A DNA stretch of 64,000 bases from Malus domestica (GCF_042453785.1 NC_091661.1:31735501-31799500), one strand, 5' to 3'; shown: positions 48,956-63,309, counted from the stretch's first letter. A program made the numbers and translations. The notes: a model not told the origin generated them from the sequence alone.

Positions 48956-51900
48956 CTAGGCCGCGAAAGGTCTTCCGACGGCTTCAAAACTAATGAAATC
49001 CCTATAAGCTAGCAAGATTATGAAGCAGCATGCAACCACAACTACCCTAAAGAGAAAGGCAAAGGACCACATAGATTGACCGGCAGGAGAGGCCTTCAAC
49101 AACAGAGAAGGCACCCTTTTGCCGGTAACAATTCTGCCCTCCGTAGTCAAGTTTGGTCTTGTGGGCACGGTTCCTTTTTCTGATAGATCAATGTCAGCAC
49201 TAATACCATCAGTGGCAACAGCACCAATAGGTTTCTTTTTGTTATTGCTTATCTCCTGCAAACAGCGTTAAACTCATTACCAACCCCTGAACATATGTCA
49301 TCAAATTTTGACATTATTTGTGCTTCACAAACTTCTCACCTCCATGGCTATTGGTTTTATTTCATTGTCTTCTGGTCTACTGCTGCATTGGAGTTGCAGA
49401 AATGTAGTCTCAAGTATTAATCTTCTATTCGCATCACCTTGTGTCACAAAGCTCTCTGCGCTAGTCGGATTTTGTGTTTGGCGAGCCCTAAGCCTGATTC
49501 CAGGTCCAGCATCGCGACTGATAATTGCATTCAAATGAGCAGCATCGCAACTGATAATTGCATTCAAATGATTGCTTGTTACCTCAGACCTTGAGGATTG
49601 GCCTGCAGCAAAAACCAAATGGAGAAGCATTCCGTTAATAACATTCATCTAGAACACCATCCACATATCTCTTACACTCATCCATGTTAATACTAAAAAA
49701 GACTTACCATAATTTTCTGGAATTGACATCAATGGACCATTTCTGTCAATATTCCCCTCAGGCTGAACAGGATTTTGAAGCTCTGTCTCGAACTGTATGA
49801 AATGAGATCAGTGAAACCTTAATTTTCTAGAGACAAATATTTAAAAGAACATGAATGCTGCAGATATGTACAACTGCAAGTTGGGAGGCAAGCCTTAAGA
49901 AGACGATTTTTACTTGAAGTTATAAAGTAACATGAAATCTTCTACTCACCGGTAATTCAGCTGCTCTTCCATCGACATCAATCTGCTCCCCTGAACTGTT
50001 GAAAATTGAGCTCAAGAACTCAGATACATATGTTTCTTGCTCATTGGTTCCATATGGAAACTTCACCCCCTGATGACCATCGCTAAAGTCATTCCTGCCA
50101 TAGTAACCGAGCTCTGCGTGCATCTGCGAGTGCAATGGGGAAAAAAGTGGCTCTTGTGGGGGATCATAAAACATGTCTAATCCCCCCAGCGGCATATTCA
50201 GTTCATCTTCTGCATCATAACCATTACAGTTGTTGCTAGGGAACTCAATAGGTGGTAGAGGCGGTAGAGTGTCTGATCCCATCGCATTACAATTATCAGC
50301 AGAGGTGCATTCGACTTTGGTAAGAGGCCTTTCATCTTGCCTTTCAAGAGATGGTGATGTTGGAAGCGGTGCATGATCAGACTGTACGTCTTGAGGAGAA
50401 GATAGGGCAGCGGTGGAGGATGAAACAGTAGGTTCAGCTTCATCAAAGTTTAAATCTTCGATAGTCTCATCTTGTTTTTTAAACAAGCGACAAAGGACAA
50501 AGGAACTCTGCATAATAACATGGACATAACATCAGATTTGTAATTGAAAGTTTAGTCATTTTACATTGCCAGTCAGTGATCTGAGCATATGTGCTTCGGA
50601 GACCTACGAAAATGCAATATACAAACGCACACGCAGACCAATTAAATAACTTCAATTGAAAAACATAACTTATTTCCATACAAAGAGACTCTATTGAAGA
50701 TTGAGATTTATCACTTTCTCAATAACACTTAGTAACTAGGTCATACATACAAAAAAAATTACTTTCCTAATTACCAAGAAATGAACATCTTTTTTTCTAT
50801 CAGTTATGATAAGACATCCAATCCATCCGTTTTACTCAAACCGGTTATACGATATTTCACCAAAACTAAAACCCCACTAAGTAATAGATTTTGACTAAAT
50901 TATACAAAGCACACACTTAAACTGATTGCACAAACTACGAATTTTCAAGACTTTGGTGTCCAAATGTGCTCATAGAATCAATTAAATATCATAAACTAAG
51001 TAATCAGACAACTAAGAAGTAAGAAGCAAAACAAAAGTTGAAGAGAAAACCAACCTGACCAGGATTTGTGCCATCAAGCTCCTTCTGTGTCGTACGATAC
51101 TCGTGCATAACCCAATTCGTCCTCTTACCCTTGGGAGCACGCCCGGTATGGAAGACCAATGTCTTTTTCATTCCAATCAAGATTTTGTCCGACTTGATTT
51201 GACGATCTTTTCCGGTGGCCTTCCAATACCCTTTAATTGTAGCCCTGTTCAACCTGTGCCCATTTGGGTACTTCCTGTCCTGTGGACAGAAGAAGAACCA
51301 TTGCGGATCGGTTGTCTGTATCACTGATAAATCTGCAGCGCATCATAAACATAACATTGAGCAAAAATATACAAAACTGAAAACCCGAAAAATATGTAAT
51401 TGGTGAGAAAAACAAGTTGTTGCCACCAAAAGTTGATAATTTTCCCTAAGTTACAACAATTCATCAAATTCTCTGCCTAATTACAACTCAATAAGACATT
51501 AATGGATTGTTTTTATGATAAGCCGATAATCATAAGCAAAGTTTAAGCATTTTTTACCACATTCTATCAAAAAACCCCAACAGAAAAAGTACATATTGTT
51601 AAAAAGTCACTGATAAATCTGCAGCATAAATAAGCGTAAACATTGAGCAGAAACAAAACCCAGAAATTGAAGACCCTCAAGTTAGATAATTGGTGAGAAT
51701 ATAGAGAACTTGCTGCTACAAAAAGTTCATAACTTTCCCAAAGTTTCAATAATCCAACAAAATCCCAGCTTAATTACAACGAAATGGAAACTAAATAGTG
51801 AATTTAACAACTAAATAACACACTAATGGAAAGCTAAGAGATTATCAGGAAAATGTGAAAGCTAAGAGATGAAGAAATAAAATTTAATACCAGGCAAATC

Positions 51901-52071
51901 CCAGGGCTCCCATTTGCAAACATCAATCTCACGAATAACAGCCACTTGTCCATGATTGCCATTGATTTTCGACCTCAAATAATAATCAATCAACTCCTCG
52001 TCCGTCGGCCGAAATCTGAACCCCAGTGGCAGACTATCCATTGACAGCGTCTCCATATCCGCCACCAGCAT
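48956..52071 (-). CDS. Membrane-anchored NAC transcription factor (NTL type)
   Basis: Six exons (52071-51891, 51332-51055, 50507-49950, 49792-49708, 49602-49340, 49255-48956) give 554 residues in frame. The NAC DNA-binding domain fills about residues 14-160, with subdomains [59 protein letters not shown] and [21 protein letters not shown] long acidic, Ser-rich activation region follows. A single C-terminal membrane helix (about 517-539, [18 protein letters not shown]) makes it a tail-anchored NTL protein. By established knowledge such factors are held in ER or plasma membrane and released by proteolysis under stress; it most resembles the ANAC014/062/091 type from memory. Residues 379-389 and 390-400 are a tandem duplication ([22 protein letters not shown]). 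Confidence 0.94.
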
Positions 52072-52340
52072 TCACCGTAACTCTAGAGAGAGAAACAGAG
52101 AGACAGAGAGACTGAAGAAAAACCAAAAAATCTAGCTTTTTCCAAGAACCCAAAACTTTTTTCCAGAAACCCAAAAGAAAATCCGAGGAATCGGATAGAT
52201 TATCGAATTCGAAATGGAGATTTTGGTGTTCTGATATCAGATGTGGACCATCTCTCTCTCTCTCTAGATTTTTTTTCTTTCAGCAGAGTAAAGAAGAAAA
52301 GTGAGAGACTACTGAGACAGGAGAGAGAGAGAGACACACA

Positions 52341-52353
52341 GTTTATATATATA
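52341..52353 (-). promoter_or_regulatory. Probable NAC gene TATA box
   Basis: AATATATATATAAAC on the minus strand, about 275 bases before the ATG. It is followed by a CT-rich leader (TCTCTCTCTC tracts at about 52256-52330 on the transcribed strand or its complement). Confidence 0.5.
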
Positions 52354-54420
52354 TTTACCGAGTCTACCAACCCTCGTTTAAATTCCACGTAATACCGCGT
52401 CCGAGAAATTAACAGGGGTATTTAATGCCACATAATTACGAAAGTACCACTATTCGTATGTAATAAGTGGTGCCTGAACAGAGCGCGTTTGGGTAGGAGA
52501 AGTGATTTTGAGTGATCGTAGGGGTATTATGGATAATTTACAAAGCGTTGCGATGAAGGTATCGCGGGAGGATTGTGCATGGAAGCCCGGTCCCGCTACG
52601 AAACTGCTATGAACTTTACCCTAATTTTTCATATATTTATTTTTGTATTTAACAATTTAATTGTTCTTATGTATAACAAAACTAAATAATATTTAAAACA
52701 AATTAAATTTGGTGGCCTGAGAAAGGAGAAAGAGACTGATGGGGACTAGATGAACACAGCCATTGTCCATGGATTTGTGGTGTAGTGATAGTGAGATGAT
52801 ACTTTGTCGTTAAGGAAATTAGTATACATGATTTCTTTTACAATGTGCGGAATTACATTTTGAGAATGTGGCTTATTTTCATGGTATGGTATTCGATTAT
52901 CGTTTTCGACGACATTTATGGTTATTTACGTATGAATTTACTAAATTGGTGTCGATCGCCTTTAACATAACACGCGAGATCATTATGTGCGAAATATTTT
53001 TCCTTTTTTTTCTAAGCGGTAATTTTTTACTAGTAAATGGATGTAACCAAGTATAATACGGTCTATTAGTATTTTTTTTACTTGTAAATGAGAGATCTTA
53101 AGTTGAAATCTTGTGGATGACGAGTTTGAAATAATTTAATGTAAATATATCGTTTTATCAAAACAAGAAAAAATGAATGTACCACCCTGGAGTTCGGTTT
53201 TCCTATGGATATTTTGTGTGCTAATAGTGTATTTGTGTAAAATTGAAGTTGTATTTATTTTTTATGTTGGATATTGGGAAAATATGAAGTTTAAGTTTAA
53301 TGTATTAATTATATTGATAAAATAGAAGTGATAGAGACGCCATTGGCATTTATTTGTGTCGAATATTAGATGTTAACTTCATGAACAAACAAATTTACAG
53401 GCAATGAACTATCAAATTCCACGATATTTACAATGAACAATGAACATCATTTTGGAAGGTTGTTGGACAAAACCCTGAAGTTCATGGTATATTCACATAG
53501 GGCATCTAGTATTTTAGGATTTTTCTTTAAAGAGATCGACTGGTAGTTTCGCTATAGCATTCTACCTTTTGAGAGGTCGAGAAGATTCCAAGAAACATTT
53601 CAACATTTCCTTAACTACCCTCGTATGATTTACCAATACCATAAATTAAACGCAAGACAGTGCCGTGTGGAATCCGGCTTTGAACTTTAGTTATGCTTGT
53701 ACGTCAATATTGGTGCGGGAATATTGAACTTTAAACTTTTCATAAGATTACAATCTACATCGATCCCGTCTCATAATTCATTTTTTAATTTTTTACAAGC
53801 TAAAGTAATCTTATGTATATTCACCCAACTTTTGTTTGTTTTTCCTTTTTCCGTTAGGATTTCAATTTATTCCACAACTTTTGATTATACTTCATGTATA
53901 TTATTATTATTTACTAATAATGTGAACACAAAGAAAAATGAGTTGAAAAGGCTTATTAATTAATTAGCATGTGCACGAGTACCAAAAAAATCACTTGCGA
54001 ACCTTTTCCATTGTGCTATGTGCAACAGGGTTCGTAAGCAGCAATGTTGGAGAGATTATACTTTTGTATCATATTGTATACCGTCATACAAGATAATTGT
54101 ATATTATTATATGCGGCAACTGTTACATATAATTAATATTTAGTGAGATAAATTTATACATTGACGTGTACATGTTCTTTGTCATATCAAATGATACACA
54201 TATGTGTTACAAAGCATTTTGCTTATTGGTATTCAGTATTTACTATTTATAAATGCATACACACACACACATCATTTTGTTTATATTATCGTTTCGTTGA
54301 TATTTGGTATTGGCTTAGTTCCTTCGGTTTTATTTTTTTTTTCATTTAATTTATTTTATATTTCTTAAAAAAAAATGGTGGAGGAGGGATAGACAGAGAG
54401 ATTTTGGTGTAATGATCCGC

Positions 54421-54485
54421 CACTACAAGAAAGGGTAATTGTCTCGCACGCAACGATTGTCGAAAAATTAGTCTCACCCAATCTT
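54421..54485 (+). mobile_element. CACTA transposon end, single terminus
   Basis: CACTACAAGAAAGGGTAATT followed by CGCACGCAACGATTGTCG. CACTACAAGAAA is the diagnostic terminus of plant CACTA (En/Spm) elements, whose subterminal parts often carry ACGA/CGT words like these. I did not find the matching TTCTTGTAGTG end nearby, so this is a fragment or one end of a larger decayed element. Confidence 0.55.
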
Positions 54486-54939
54486 TCTCCATTGAACTTA
54501 TATAAATATGTACACACATATATACCACGCTAAAAAGGCAAAAAAAGGTATTGAAATTAATATTTAAGTTCGATAGCTACGTATCATCTTTATCATTTGA
54601 CCCAAAAAAATAGGGAGATCTTCGAAGTAAACTTTGTGTCGTTTTATAGCTTGATACATCATACAAGAAGAACAAAAAGAGAAACTTGTTGAGATTAGGG
54701 TCGGCAGGAATTGTTAATTGTTTCCCTAATTAAAACTTTCGTTATATGCTTTGTTAATCACAAGTAATGGTTTCTGGAATCATAGTCCAAAAAAAGACGT
54801 TTTGAATTTGAGTTTCGAGGTAACTAGCAAAATTGTCTGTACATTACTGCGGGACTTGAATGCACCAGTCTTAACCATATGAATAAGACATTTAACCTGA
54901 AAAAAAAAAATTCAACATAATCATGAACGAACAAAAGGG

Positions 54940-55130
54940 ATAGATGAGTGAAATGTGTCGGTAAGATGAGCAATTCGGCTTCTATATACATTCAACCGAG
55001 CTTATTACAAAAGATACAGTTGCAAGAAAATGCTCTATTTCTTGAGAAACAGAAGCAACATGCAATTAACACTTATATTGCCCTTCAAGTTAAGATGGCA
55101 AAATATGTCTTGCGGGCTAGGCACGTGTTT
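54940..55130. repeat. Dispersed repeat shared with 2590-2790
   Basis: Shared blocks are CTTCTATATACATTCAACCG (CTTTTATATACATTCAACTA in the other copy), GAGAAACAGAAGCAACATGC (AAGAAACAGAAGCAACATGT) and further weak matches. Class unknown. Confidence 0.5.
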
Positions 55131-56381
55131 TAACAGCTAAACAAAAAAGCAAAAAAATTGTGTTGTTCTTGTTTCAGAAGCTAATCATTCAAGCACTAAT
55201 CTATGGATTAATGTAAAATATATGAGATCCTATTTGTTTTTTTTTATTGATGCTTCAACATCATCCACCTAATTCATATCACATCCATAGGTACCTGAGA
55301 ACGCTTATTCCCACCACCATTGCGTTGTTACTTTAATAAATGGATCCTTTTCGATACTCTCATGTCTTCAGATCTCAGTATAGAAAATGGCCAAATATTT
55401 TTTAGGTTCAAAACAAATGCAAATGCCATTACAATAGCACTAACCCTTCTTAATTTTCAACACTACAATCCTCCTAACTCAACTTAATAAGTAACAGTCT
55501 AATTCTTTCTTAGCCAAAACTAAGTCAAAAATTGTCAATCCCATAACCGACATAGAAAACAACTCCAATTTCTCATTTCCAAACTGAATTTTATAGGTAA
55601 CTCTTAAATAAAACATGCATTATTATATAATAATATACAACACAATTTATCAGTGATATTAACTCTTAGAAGATTGCATATTTGAGGCTATATTGAACCT
55701 GATTTAGAGGATTGCATGTACACAACTTTGGGATTTGCTATCCTCTTGTCAACTTCGTCATTGGTCATCTCAGCAATAACATGTTGATTTTACAGATCAA
55801 ATTAATAAATTATAAGGTTGTATATAAAAGTTGAGTATCTATGTTGATATAAACGGCAACTTTCACTCCAAATTTCTGTTAAATCTAGAGAAATAATGTT
55901 GTAAGCATAAATCTATTTCTAATTTTTCCCATTAAATTACTTACATCTTTAGCAGCCTAGGCAAAGCCATGTATAAGTATACATAATAAATGATTTCGGA
56001 TCAACAAAGTTTGTCCACACTTACAGCAATGCCAATGGAACCAAGTCCAAAAAGAACAACTGAAGATCCTTATTTTAGTTTTGTTGCATTCAAAGTGCCA
56101 CTCAAACCTGATTTTGGAAAGAAAGTAATTAGCATCATATCGACCTCTGATACATAAGTGAAGACTGTAATGTTTTGAGTGTGGAATTTACCTGATTGTT
56201 CACAATGAAGAAGAAATATCGCCAACCTTGGTTTTCCAAAAAATATTACAGGTAGGATAATTAGGTATTTGTGTGTTGAATCATTACAATCGTTTCTAAG
56301 TCAAACTAATATTCTATTTGGGTTGGAATCAATTGTATGCAAATGAAATTATTATAACTAAATATAGACAGTATAATGGAA

Positions 56382-56898
56382 TGTGTTTGTACCATACTTG
56401 ACCAATCCCAAAACTACTGAGCACCAGTCAACGTTATACCGTCAAGGACCCAGAAGAGTTTCCCTCCAACCAGGAGGTCAATCACAGCGCGACACGTGTC
56501 GAAATCAGAAGCCAATCATAGCGCAACACGTGTCAACATCAGAAGCCAATCACAACACGACACATGTCAATGTCAGAATGAAACTAGAAACTCTTTTCTA
56601 TAAATAGAGATCATTCTCTCACAATATTTCCTAATGTCATTTGTACTAAATCATTCATTTGTACTCACTAAAAGAGAGCTTGAACCTATGTACTTGTGTA
56701 AACCCTTCACAATTAATGAGAACTCGTCCACTCCGTGGACGTAGCCAATCTGGGTGAACCACATACATCTTGTGTTTGCTTCCCTGTCTCTATCCATTTA
56801 TATACTTATCCACACTAGTGACTGAAGCAATCTAGCGAAGGTCACAAACTTGACACTTTCTGTTGTACCAAAGTCCTCACTGATTTTATGTATCAACA
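56382..56898 (+). repeat. 5' LTR of the retrotransposon fossil
   Basis: Begins TGTGTTTGTACC and ends TATCAACA, next to the primer-binding-like tract. A TATA box (CTATAAATAGAG) lies near 56599. Upstream of it are three direct repeats of about 35 bases with CACGTGTC/CACATGTC cores. The left edge is uncertain by a few bases. Confidence 0.75.
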
Positions 56899-56999
56899 TT
56901 GGGCGCCGTCTGTGGGAACGACACTTATTCCCACTCTCTTCAGTTTTGTCAAGCTGGTTTCAACCATTCGTACACTCTCTTTTGACCAGGCATCCCTCT

Positions 57000-58900
57000 C
57001 CAACATGGGGAGAGAACGAAGCCGCAGCACACAGAATGACACCCATCTTGCACTTAATGCAAAACAATGAAAGAAGGAAGGAAATAGGGTTGCTCTTCAA
57101 GTTAAAGTCGATGAGCTAGAAGCTCAGAACAACAAGATAGCAATGAAGAATGAGGTCCTCCAATAGCAATATGAGAAGTTATTTGAGACGCTTCACGAAA
57201 CTAGGCATACTTAAACACGCGAGCTCGTTGCCCCTGTGGACATCAACCATCATCTGGGTGCCCTCTAACACGGAGGGTCACCTTCCTTCGACATGGGTAT
57301 CCCTGATGAAAAGTGAGCTAATCATCAAAACATTGATTAACATGAGACATCTCTCAACCCAGCTGCTTCGACCCGAAACAGGAGAAGTAGAGGAAGACAC
57401 CTCTTTGCAGAAGGGTTGGAAGGATCGAAAGCCGTTTATTATGACTGCCAAGACTTCCTAAAGCAACGTCGAGAGAATCCCCTCCACATATGCTCAAAGA
57501 TCAATGACCCAAGGGTTTCTGAAAGACTCGGTCCCCTCCTACGACCCAGGCCAGCTGCCAATCTAGGGAAGGAACGACAGGGCCCAGAGGAACATGAAGG
57601 TACATGAGACTCTGAGGTATTCTGACAGACTCACCCTAGAAGTCAGTACGGCGAGTCCAAGGAAAAATCACACGCCTTTGCTCAAACTTTCTTACTTCCA
57701 AGAGGTGATAGAGACTTACAAAAGAAAATCCCAGTGGTACATGACTCCATTCAGGACCCCCTTGTCCTACAGCTCATTGAGGAAGTAAACAAGTTAAAGG
57801 CCGAACGTCAGGTCGAGATACCTGACTGGAACCAACCCAGGGCTGGCCCTCTCACAAGGAAGATCCTCGACACCCCCTTCAAGCAAAGACAAAACAAAAG
57901 CTTGGTTTACAACTCTATATTGGAAGAGAAGACCCAATTGAACATCTTAACCTCTTTGAGTCCACCATGGCATATCAGATACACACCGACGAAGAGCGAT
58001 GTCTTTTCTTCCCTTCCACCCTCTCTGACGGAGCTCTAAACTGGTATTGTCGTCTTCCACCTGAGACAGTAGACTCATTTGAGGAACTGAGGAAACTATT
58101 TGTCTCTCAACACATCTTCCAGATCGATCGCTTGCATTCTGCAGATGACTTGTACACTATTCACCAGAAGCTGGACGAATCACTACGAGAGTATGCCGAT
58201 CGTTTCAGCCATGAGTATTCTCGCTGCGCTGAGACAGATGACAAGACCGCCCTCAAGGCCTTCATGGTAGGCCTACGTGATTGTTTCTTCAAGTACATGA
58301 TCAATGCTAATACTTGGAAGACTTACTCTGAGGTGATGGCACATGCTTACAACCATGCATCCGCCGAGGCAAGGACATATCAAGGGAAACCCCCACAACC
58401 ACCCCTTATCAGCAAGTAGGGAGTGGAAGCCAGATCCAACCAAATGAGAAGACCTCGACCTTCCAAACGGCAGCGGTGCCTCCCCCTGCCTTACTTAATA
58501 CTTTGCCAAGTCAATAGACATATCAATCTCAGGGCAAAAGGAAAGATTTTCATCCTTACCAGTCTCATTTTAGTAAAAGGAGTAAGGGACACTACCGCGA
58601 TAACCAAGGGTATCGCCATGATAATCCCAGACCCCAGGCAGTCAACACAGTGGGTCAAGCACGTGTCAGAACAGCTCCTACCCCGAGGTATAAGGCATAC
58701 ACACCTTTGAACACCACATGTGTGGCCATTTATCCCAGCATAGCACACTTAATACTGAAGCCAAAGCTGAGGCACCTGGATTACAAGCCTACGAAGAACA
58801 CGGGCACGTTTTGCTGCTACCACGAGCATAACGGGCATGACGGCGAAAAGTGTATCACCCTTCGTGATCATATTGAAGCTTTGGCACGTGAATGAAAAAT
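57000..58900 (+). pseudogene. Decayed gag region of the retrotransposon
   Basis: A retrotransposon gag-type tract (FFPSTLSDGALNWYCRLPPE and ADRFSHEYSRCAE are typical) followed by a nucleocapsid-like part. It is a fossil, broken in several places, and has no host function that I can see. Confidence 0.85.
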
Positions 58901-58949
58901 TGATCAATTCCTTCTTCACCTTCCAAGGGGTAACCATAACCAACTCCAG

Positions 58950-61900
58950 GTGAATGTGATATATTCCATAAGTGGTGGCACACCCATATCTAAATCTTCC
59001 AACAGGGCCATGAAAAATAGTGAACGAGTTTTAAGGTCTGGCCACCAAGTGTTTCATGTGGAAGACATCAGGAGAGGTAAGTATCAAAAGCCTAACTGGG
59101 ATCCAATATGTTTCTACCCTGAGGAAGAAAGAGGTATCATCTACCCTCACAACGACCTACTGATTGTGGAAGCTCATATAACCAACTTTGAAGTACGACG
59201 TATCCTGGTAGACACAGGGGCTTCGGTCAATATCATGTTTGCTGAAGCTTTCAGGGCACTTAATGTAGTTGAACACTTGCTCGATTGCTCGATTTCCCCT
59301 ATGATAAGCTTCTCTGGTGATATCGTGCAACCTTTGGGGAGCATACACTTACCTTTCACCATTGGTACAGACCCTTACACAGCTACCATTACCACTAACT
59401 TCCTGGTGGTTGATTGCCCAACGGCATACAATGTCATCTTCGGAAGCACATACATCAATGATCTCAAGGCCATGGTATCCACACATATGTTGTTGATGAA
59501 ATTTCTAACCCCTTATGGCAATGGTTACATCAAAAGAGATCAACTTAGTGCACGATCATGTAACAACACTTTGGTCAAGCAACATCATCTGTCTGTGTCC
59601 AAGGAAACCCTTTCTATACATGACCAAGTCATAAAGACCAGTCCAGACGAAGCCAACTTGGATCTTCACGGTGGCAACATTCAACTCGACGATCCTCGAG
59701 ATGACTCTTTCACCTAGCAAGCACAACCCGCTAAAGAGTTGGAGAATGTCTCTATCTCAAAAGATTATCCGGATCGCATGGTGAAGATTGGCACCACCTT
59801 GTCACCACTCATTTGGTTGGCATTGATTTCGTTTTTGCAAAAGAACACTAAGGTATTCGCCTGGTCATATGAGGACATGCCAGGCATCTCTCCCCGATAT
59901 CATCTGTCATCGCTTAAGTATTGACCCTAAGACCAAGCCAGTGAGACAGAAGCGAAAATCTTATGACGCTAAACGGTACGAGGCAATGAAGGCAGAAGTT
60001 GAAAAACTCAAAGGCATAGGCTTCGTCTGCAAAGTCAATTATCCAACGTGGGTAGCAAATGTTGTCCTTGTTAAGAAGAATCCAACCAAGGAAATTCTCC
60101 TGCTCCAAAAGGTCTTGTGGATAATGTGTGTCGATTACACCGACCTAAACAAAGGATGACCGAAGGATAACTTTCATCTTCCTCTCATAGACAGACTTAT
60201 AGACTCTACGGCAGGGTGTGAATTTTTTAGCTTCATGGATGCTTACTCAGGATACAACCAAATCCTCATGAACCCTCCGGACCAAGAACACATAGCCTTC
60301 ACTACTGACAGGGGACTATATTGCTATAAAGTCATGCCCTTCGGCTTAAAGAATGCAGGAGCAACTTATTAGAGACTGGTCAATTCAATGTTCGCTGAAC
60401 AGATTGGGAAGAGCATAAAAGTTTACGTTGATGATATGCTAGTCAAGAGCAAACATGCTGACCAACACATCACCAACCTATCTGAAACTTTCACCATTCT
60501 GAAGAGATATCGAATGAGGTTGAACCCCAACAAATGTGCCTTCGGCGTAGGTTTTGGCAAATTCTTAGGCTTCATGACAAACCAACGAGGCATTGAGGCT
60601 AATCCTGAGAAGATCAAAGCAATTCTCGACATGAAGGAACCGGTAACTTCAAAAGACATCCAAAGCCTTACTGGCAAGGTGGCAGCCTTAACTAGGTTCA
60701 TCTCTAAGGCCACAGACAGATGTGCTCCTTTCTTCAAAGCACTTAAGGGAAGTAAGAAGTACATTACATGGAATAATGAATGTGTTGAGGCATTCAAGAA
60801 CCTCAAAGACTGCATGAGTGAAGCCCCCATGTTCTCCAAACCTGAGGTTGGTGACACTTTCATTATCTATCTGTCGGTATCGGCTTCAGCAGTAAGTTCC
60901 GTTTTCATTCGAAAGGATGACAATGTCGAACGACCTATCTACTACGTTAGCAAGGCCTTACAAGATGTGGAGACACGATACTCCAACATTGAGAAATTGG
61001 CTCTAGCCTTGGTCATGTCTGCTCGAAAACTTCGCCCTTACTTCCAAGCACACTCAATCATCGTGCTTACCAATCATCCTCTTCGACAGATACTCCAAAG
61101 TCTTGACACTTCCAGGTGAATGATCAAATGGGCGATAACATTGGGTGAGTTTGACATCTCCTACCAACCAAAGCCAGCTGAGAAGGGCTAAGCAGTGGCA
61201 GACTTCATCGCCGACTTCACATATCATGTTGACATTTTTTTACTGCTAAAAAAGTGGTTTCATTACCCTCGAAATCTCATAAAATAGAACCAACAGCCCC
61301 AGCTTAGAGTCTATATGTTGATGGCTCGTCTAACCAACAAGGTTATGGAGCAGGTACTAGTTTTTACGACCCTTGACAAAGTGGCGATGGAGTATGCTCT
61401 TCGTTTCAAATTCAAAGCGTCGAACAATGAGGCCGAATATGAAGCCCTCATAGCAGGCTTACGTTTGGACAAACACCTTAGGGTTAACCAGGTCACCAAT
61501 AACTTTGACGCTAAGGATAGCTCCATGGCAGCCTATCTGGCACAAATACAATTGTTGTTCAAGCACTTCCACTACCAGATCACCCAAATTTCTCGAGCGG
61601 CAAACAATCATATAGATGCTTTGGCTTGCCTCGCCTCAGCAGTGGAAGACAAGATTGAGAGAAAAATTCAGGTCGAATTGTTGGCAGCACCAAGCACCAT
61701 GGCTGCAGAAGTGTGCAACTTACAACAGGGGGATAGTTGGATTACCCCGATTTATAGATTCCTTACTCATGGCACCCTTCCAAATGACAAAGTCCAAGCT
61801 AAGCAGATTCGATACAAGGCTACCCGTTACTTGATCATTAATGACCAACTCTATAAACAGGGTTTTAACCTACTATACCTAAGATGCCTTACGCCAGCAG

Positions 61901-62990
61901 AGGCGGAAACTGTCCTTCGAAAAATACATGAAGGAGCCTGCGGAGATCATGCTGGATCTCGATCCCTAGCACACAAGGCTTTTCGCTAAGGATATTATTG
62001 GCCAACACTCCACCAAGATACCATCAGAATATCCCGCTCATGTGATAAGTGTCAACGTTACGTAACTATTCCTCACTCCCCTCCCGAGCCGCTCACTCAT
62101 ATAATCAGCCATTGGCCCTTTGCCCAATGGGGACTTGATTTGATCGACCCAACGCTTACAGGGAAGGGCAATATCTGCTATGTAATCGTTGCAGTTGACT
62201 ACTTCACAAAATGGGCCGAAGTAGAACCCTTGGCAACCATTACTGAGGCAAAAATAGAAGACTTCGTATGGAAGAACATCATTTGCAGATTTGGCATTCC
62301 CAATGCGATAATCACTGACAACGGGCGACAGTTCGATAACAATAAGTTCATGATGTTCTACTCTAAGTTCAACATCAACTTATGTTTTGCTTCCACAGCT
62401 CATCCTCAGTCTAATGGACAAGTTGAAGCCATCAACAAAATAATCAAGCGAACTTTGAAAACCAGCTTGGACAAGGCTAAAGGTTGTTGGCCAGAATTTG
62501 TACCCCAAGTTATTTGGTCATACCGTACTTCGTATCGGACATCAACAGGAGAAACCCCATTTTCACTTGCCTTTGGTACGGAGGCAGTTGTCCCAGTTGA
62601 GCTTGAGCAAGCAACATTCTAAGTCCAGAACTATGTGCAAAGCGAAAATGACAAACAACTTACCCTCAACTTAGATCTAGTCGAGGAACATAGAAACCAG
62701 GCTCACTAGAGGAATGTCGCCTACCAGCAGCTCATCTCCAACTACTATGACTCCAGGGTCAAACCTCGTTATTTCAAAGTAAGGGACTGGGTATTGAAGA
62801 AAAGAGTACTCTGCGACAGAGTCCCGAGTGAAAGAACACTTAGTCCAAACTGGGATGGACCGTTTGAAGTTGTTGGCATCAGTCGTCCTGGCTCCTACAA
62901 GCTTAAAAGCTCTGATGGCAAGACCCTTGGCCATCTATGGAACATTGATCACTTGAAGTGCTGTTACAAGTAAACTCACATTGTACAAGT
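58950..62990 (+). pseudogene. Decayed pol region of the retrotransposon
   Basis: The protease, reverse transcriptase, RNase H and integrase sections are recognisable in that order by their family motifs. The region is broken several times and is treated as a fossil. There is no sign of a captured host gene inside it. Confidence 0.88.
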
Positions 62991-63309
62991 GTTAAGCTTC
63001 AGCCGTTCAGCATCCTATATAACGAAGACTATTTGGCATGAATTCAATAAATAGGTGATTTAGACAACTCGGTTCTAATCCTCTTACATTCCTAGCAATG
63101 AAACACTCGGGTTCAAAGCTTCAACATGAATGCTTCCAACAGGAAATCAAGTCTAAGTATATGTCAACAAGACTACAAATAAACAAACAGTACTGGATAG
63201 AACTAGTACATCCAAGTTATGGGTTATATCTAAACAAAAGATTTGCTCAAACATAGCCAGGCATTCCTCAATGATAGTGCAAATACTTGGTAATTAACAA
63301 CAAACTAGT

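Larger units (their letters stand above)
52390..56381. other. Gene-poor stretch before the retrotransposon
   Basis: About 4 kb with no recognised gene. Short open frames have no family resemblance. It contains a CACTA-type transposon end at 54421 and a segment (54940-55130) similar to 2590-2790. Confidence 0.55.
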
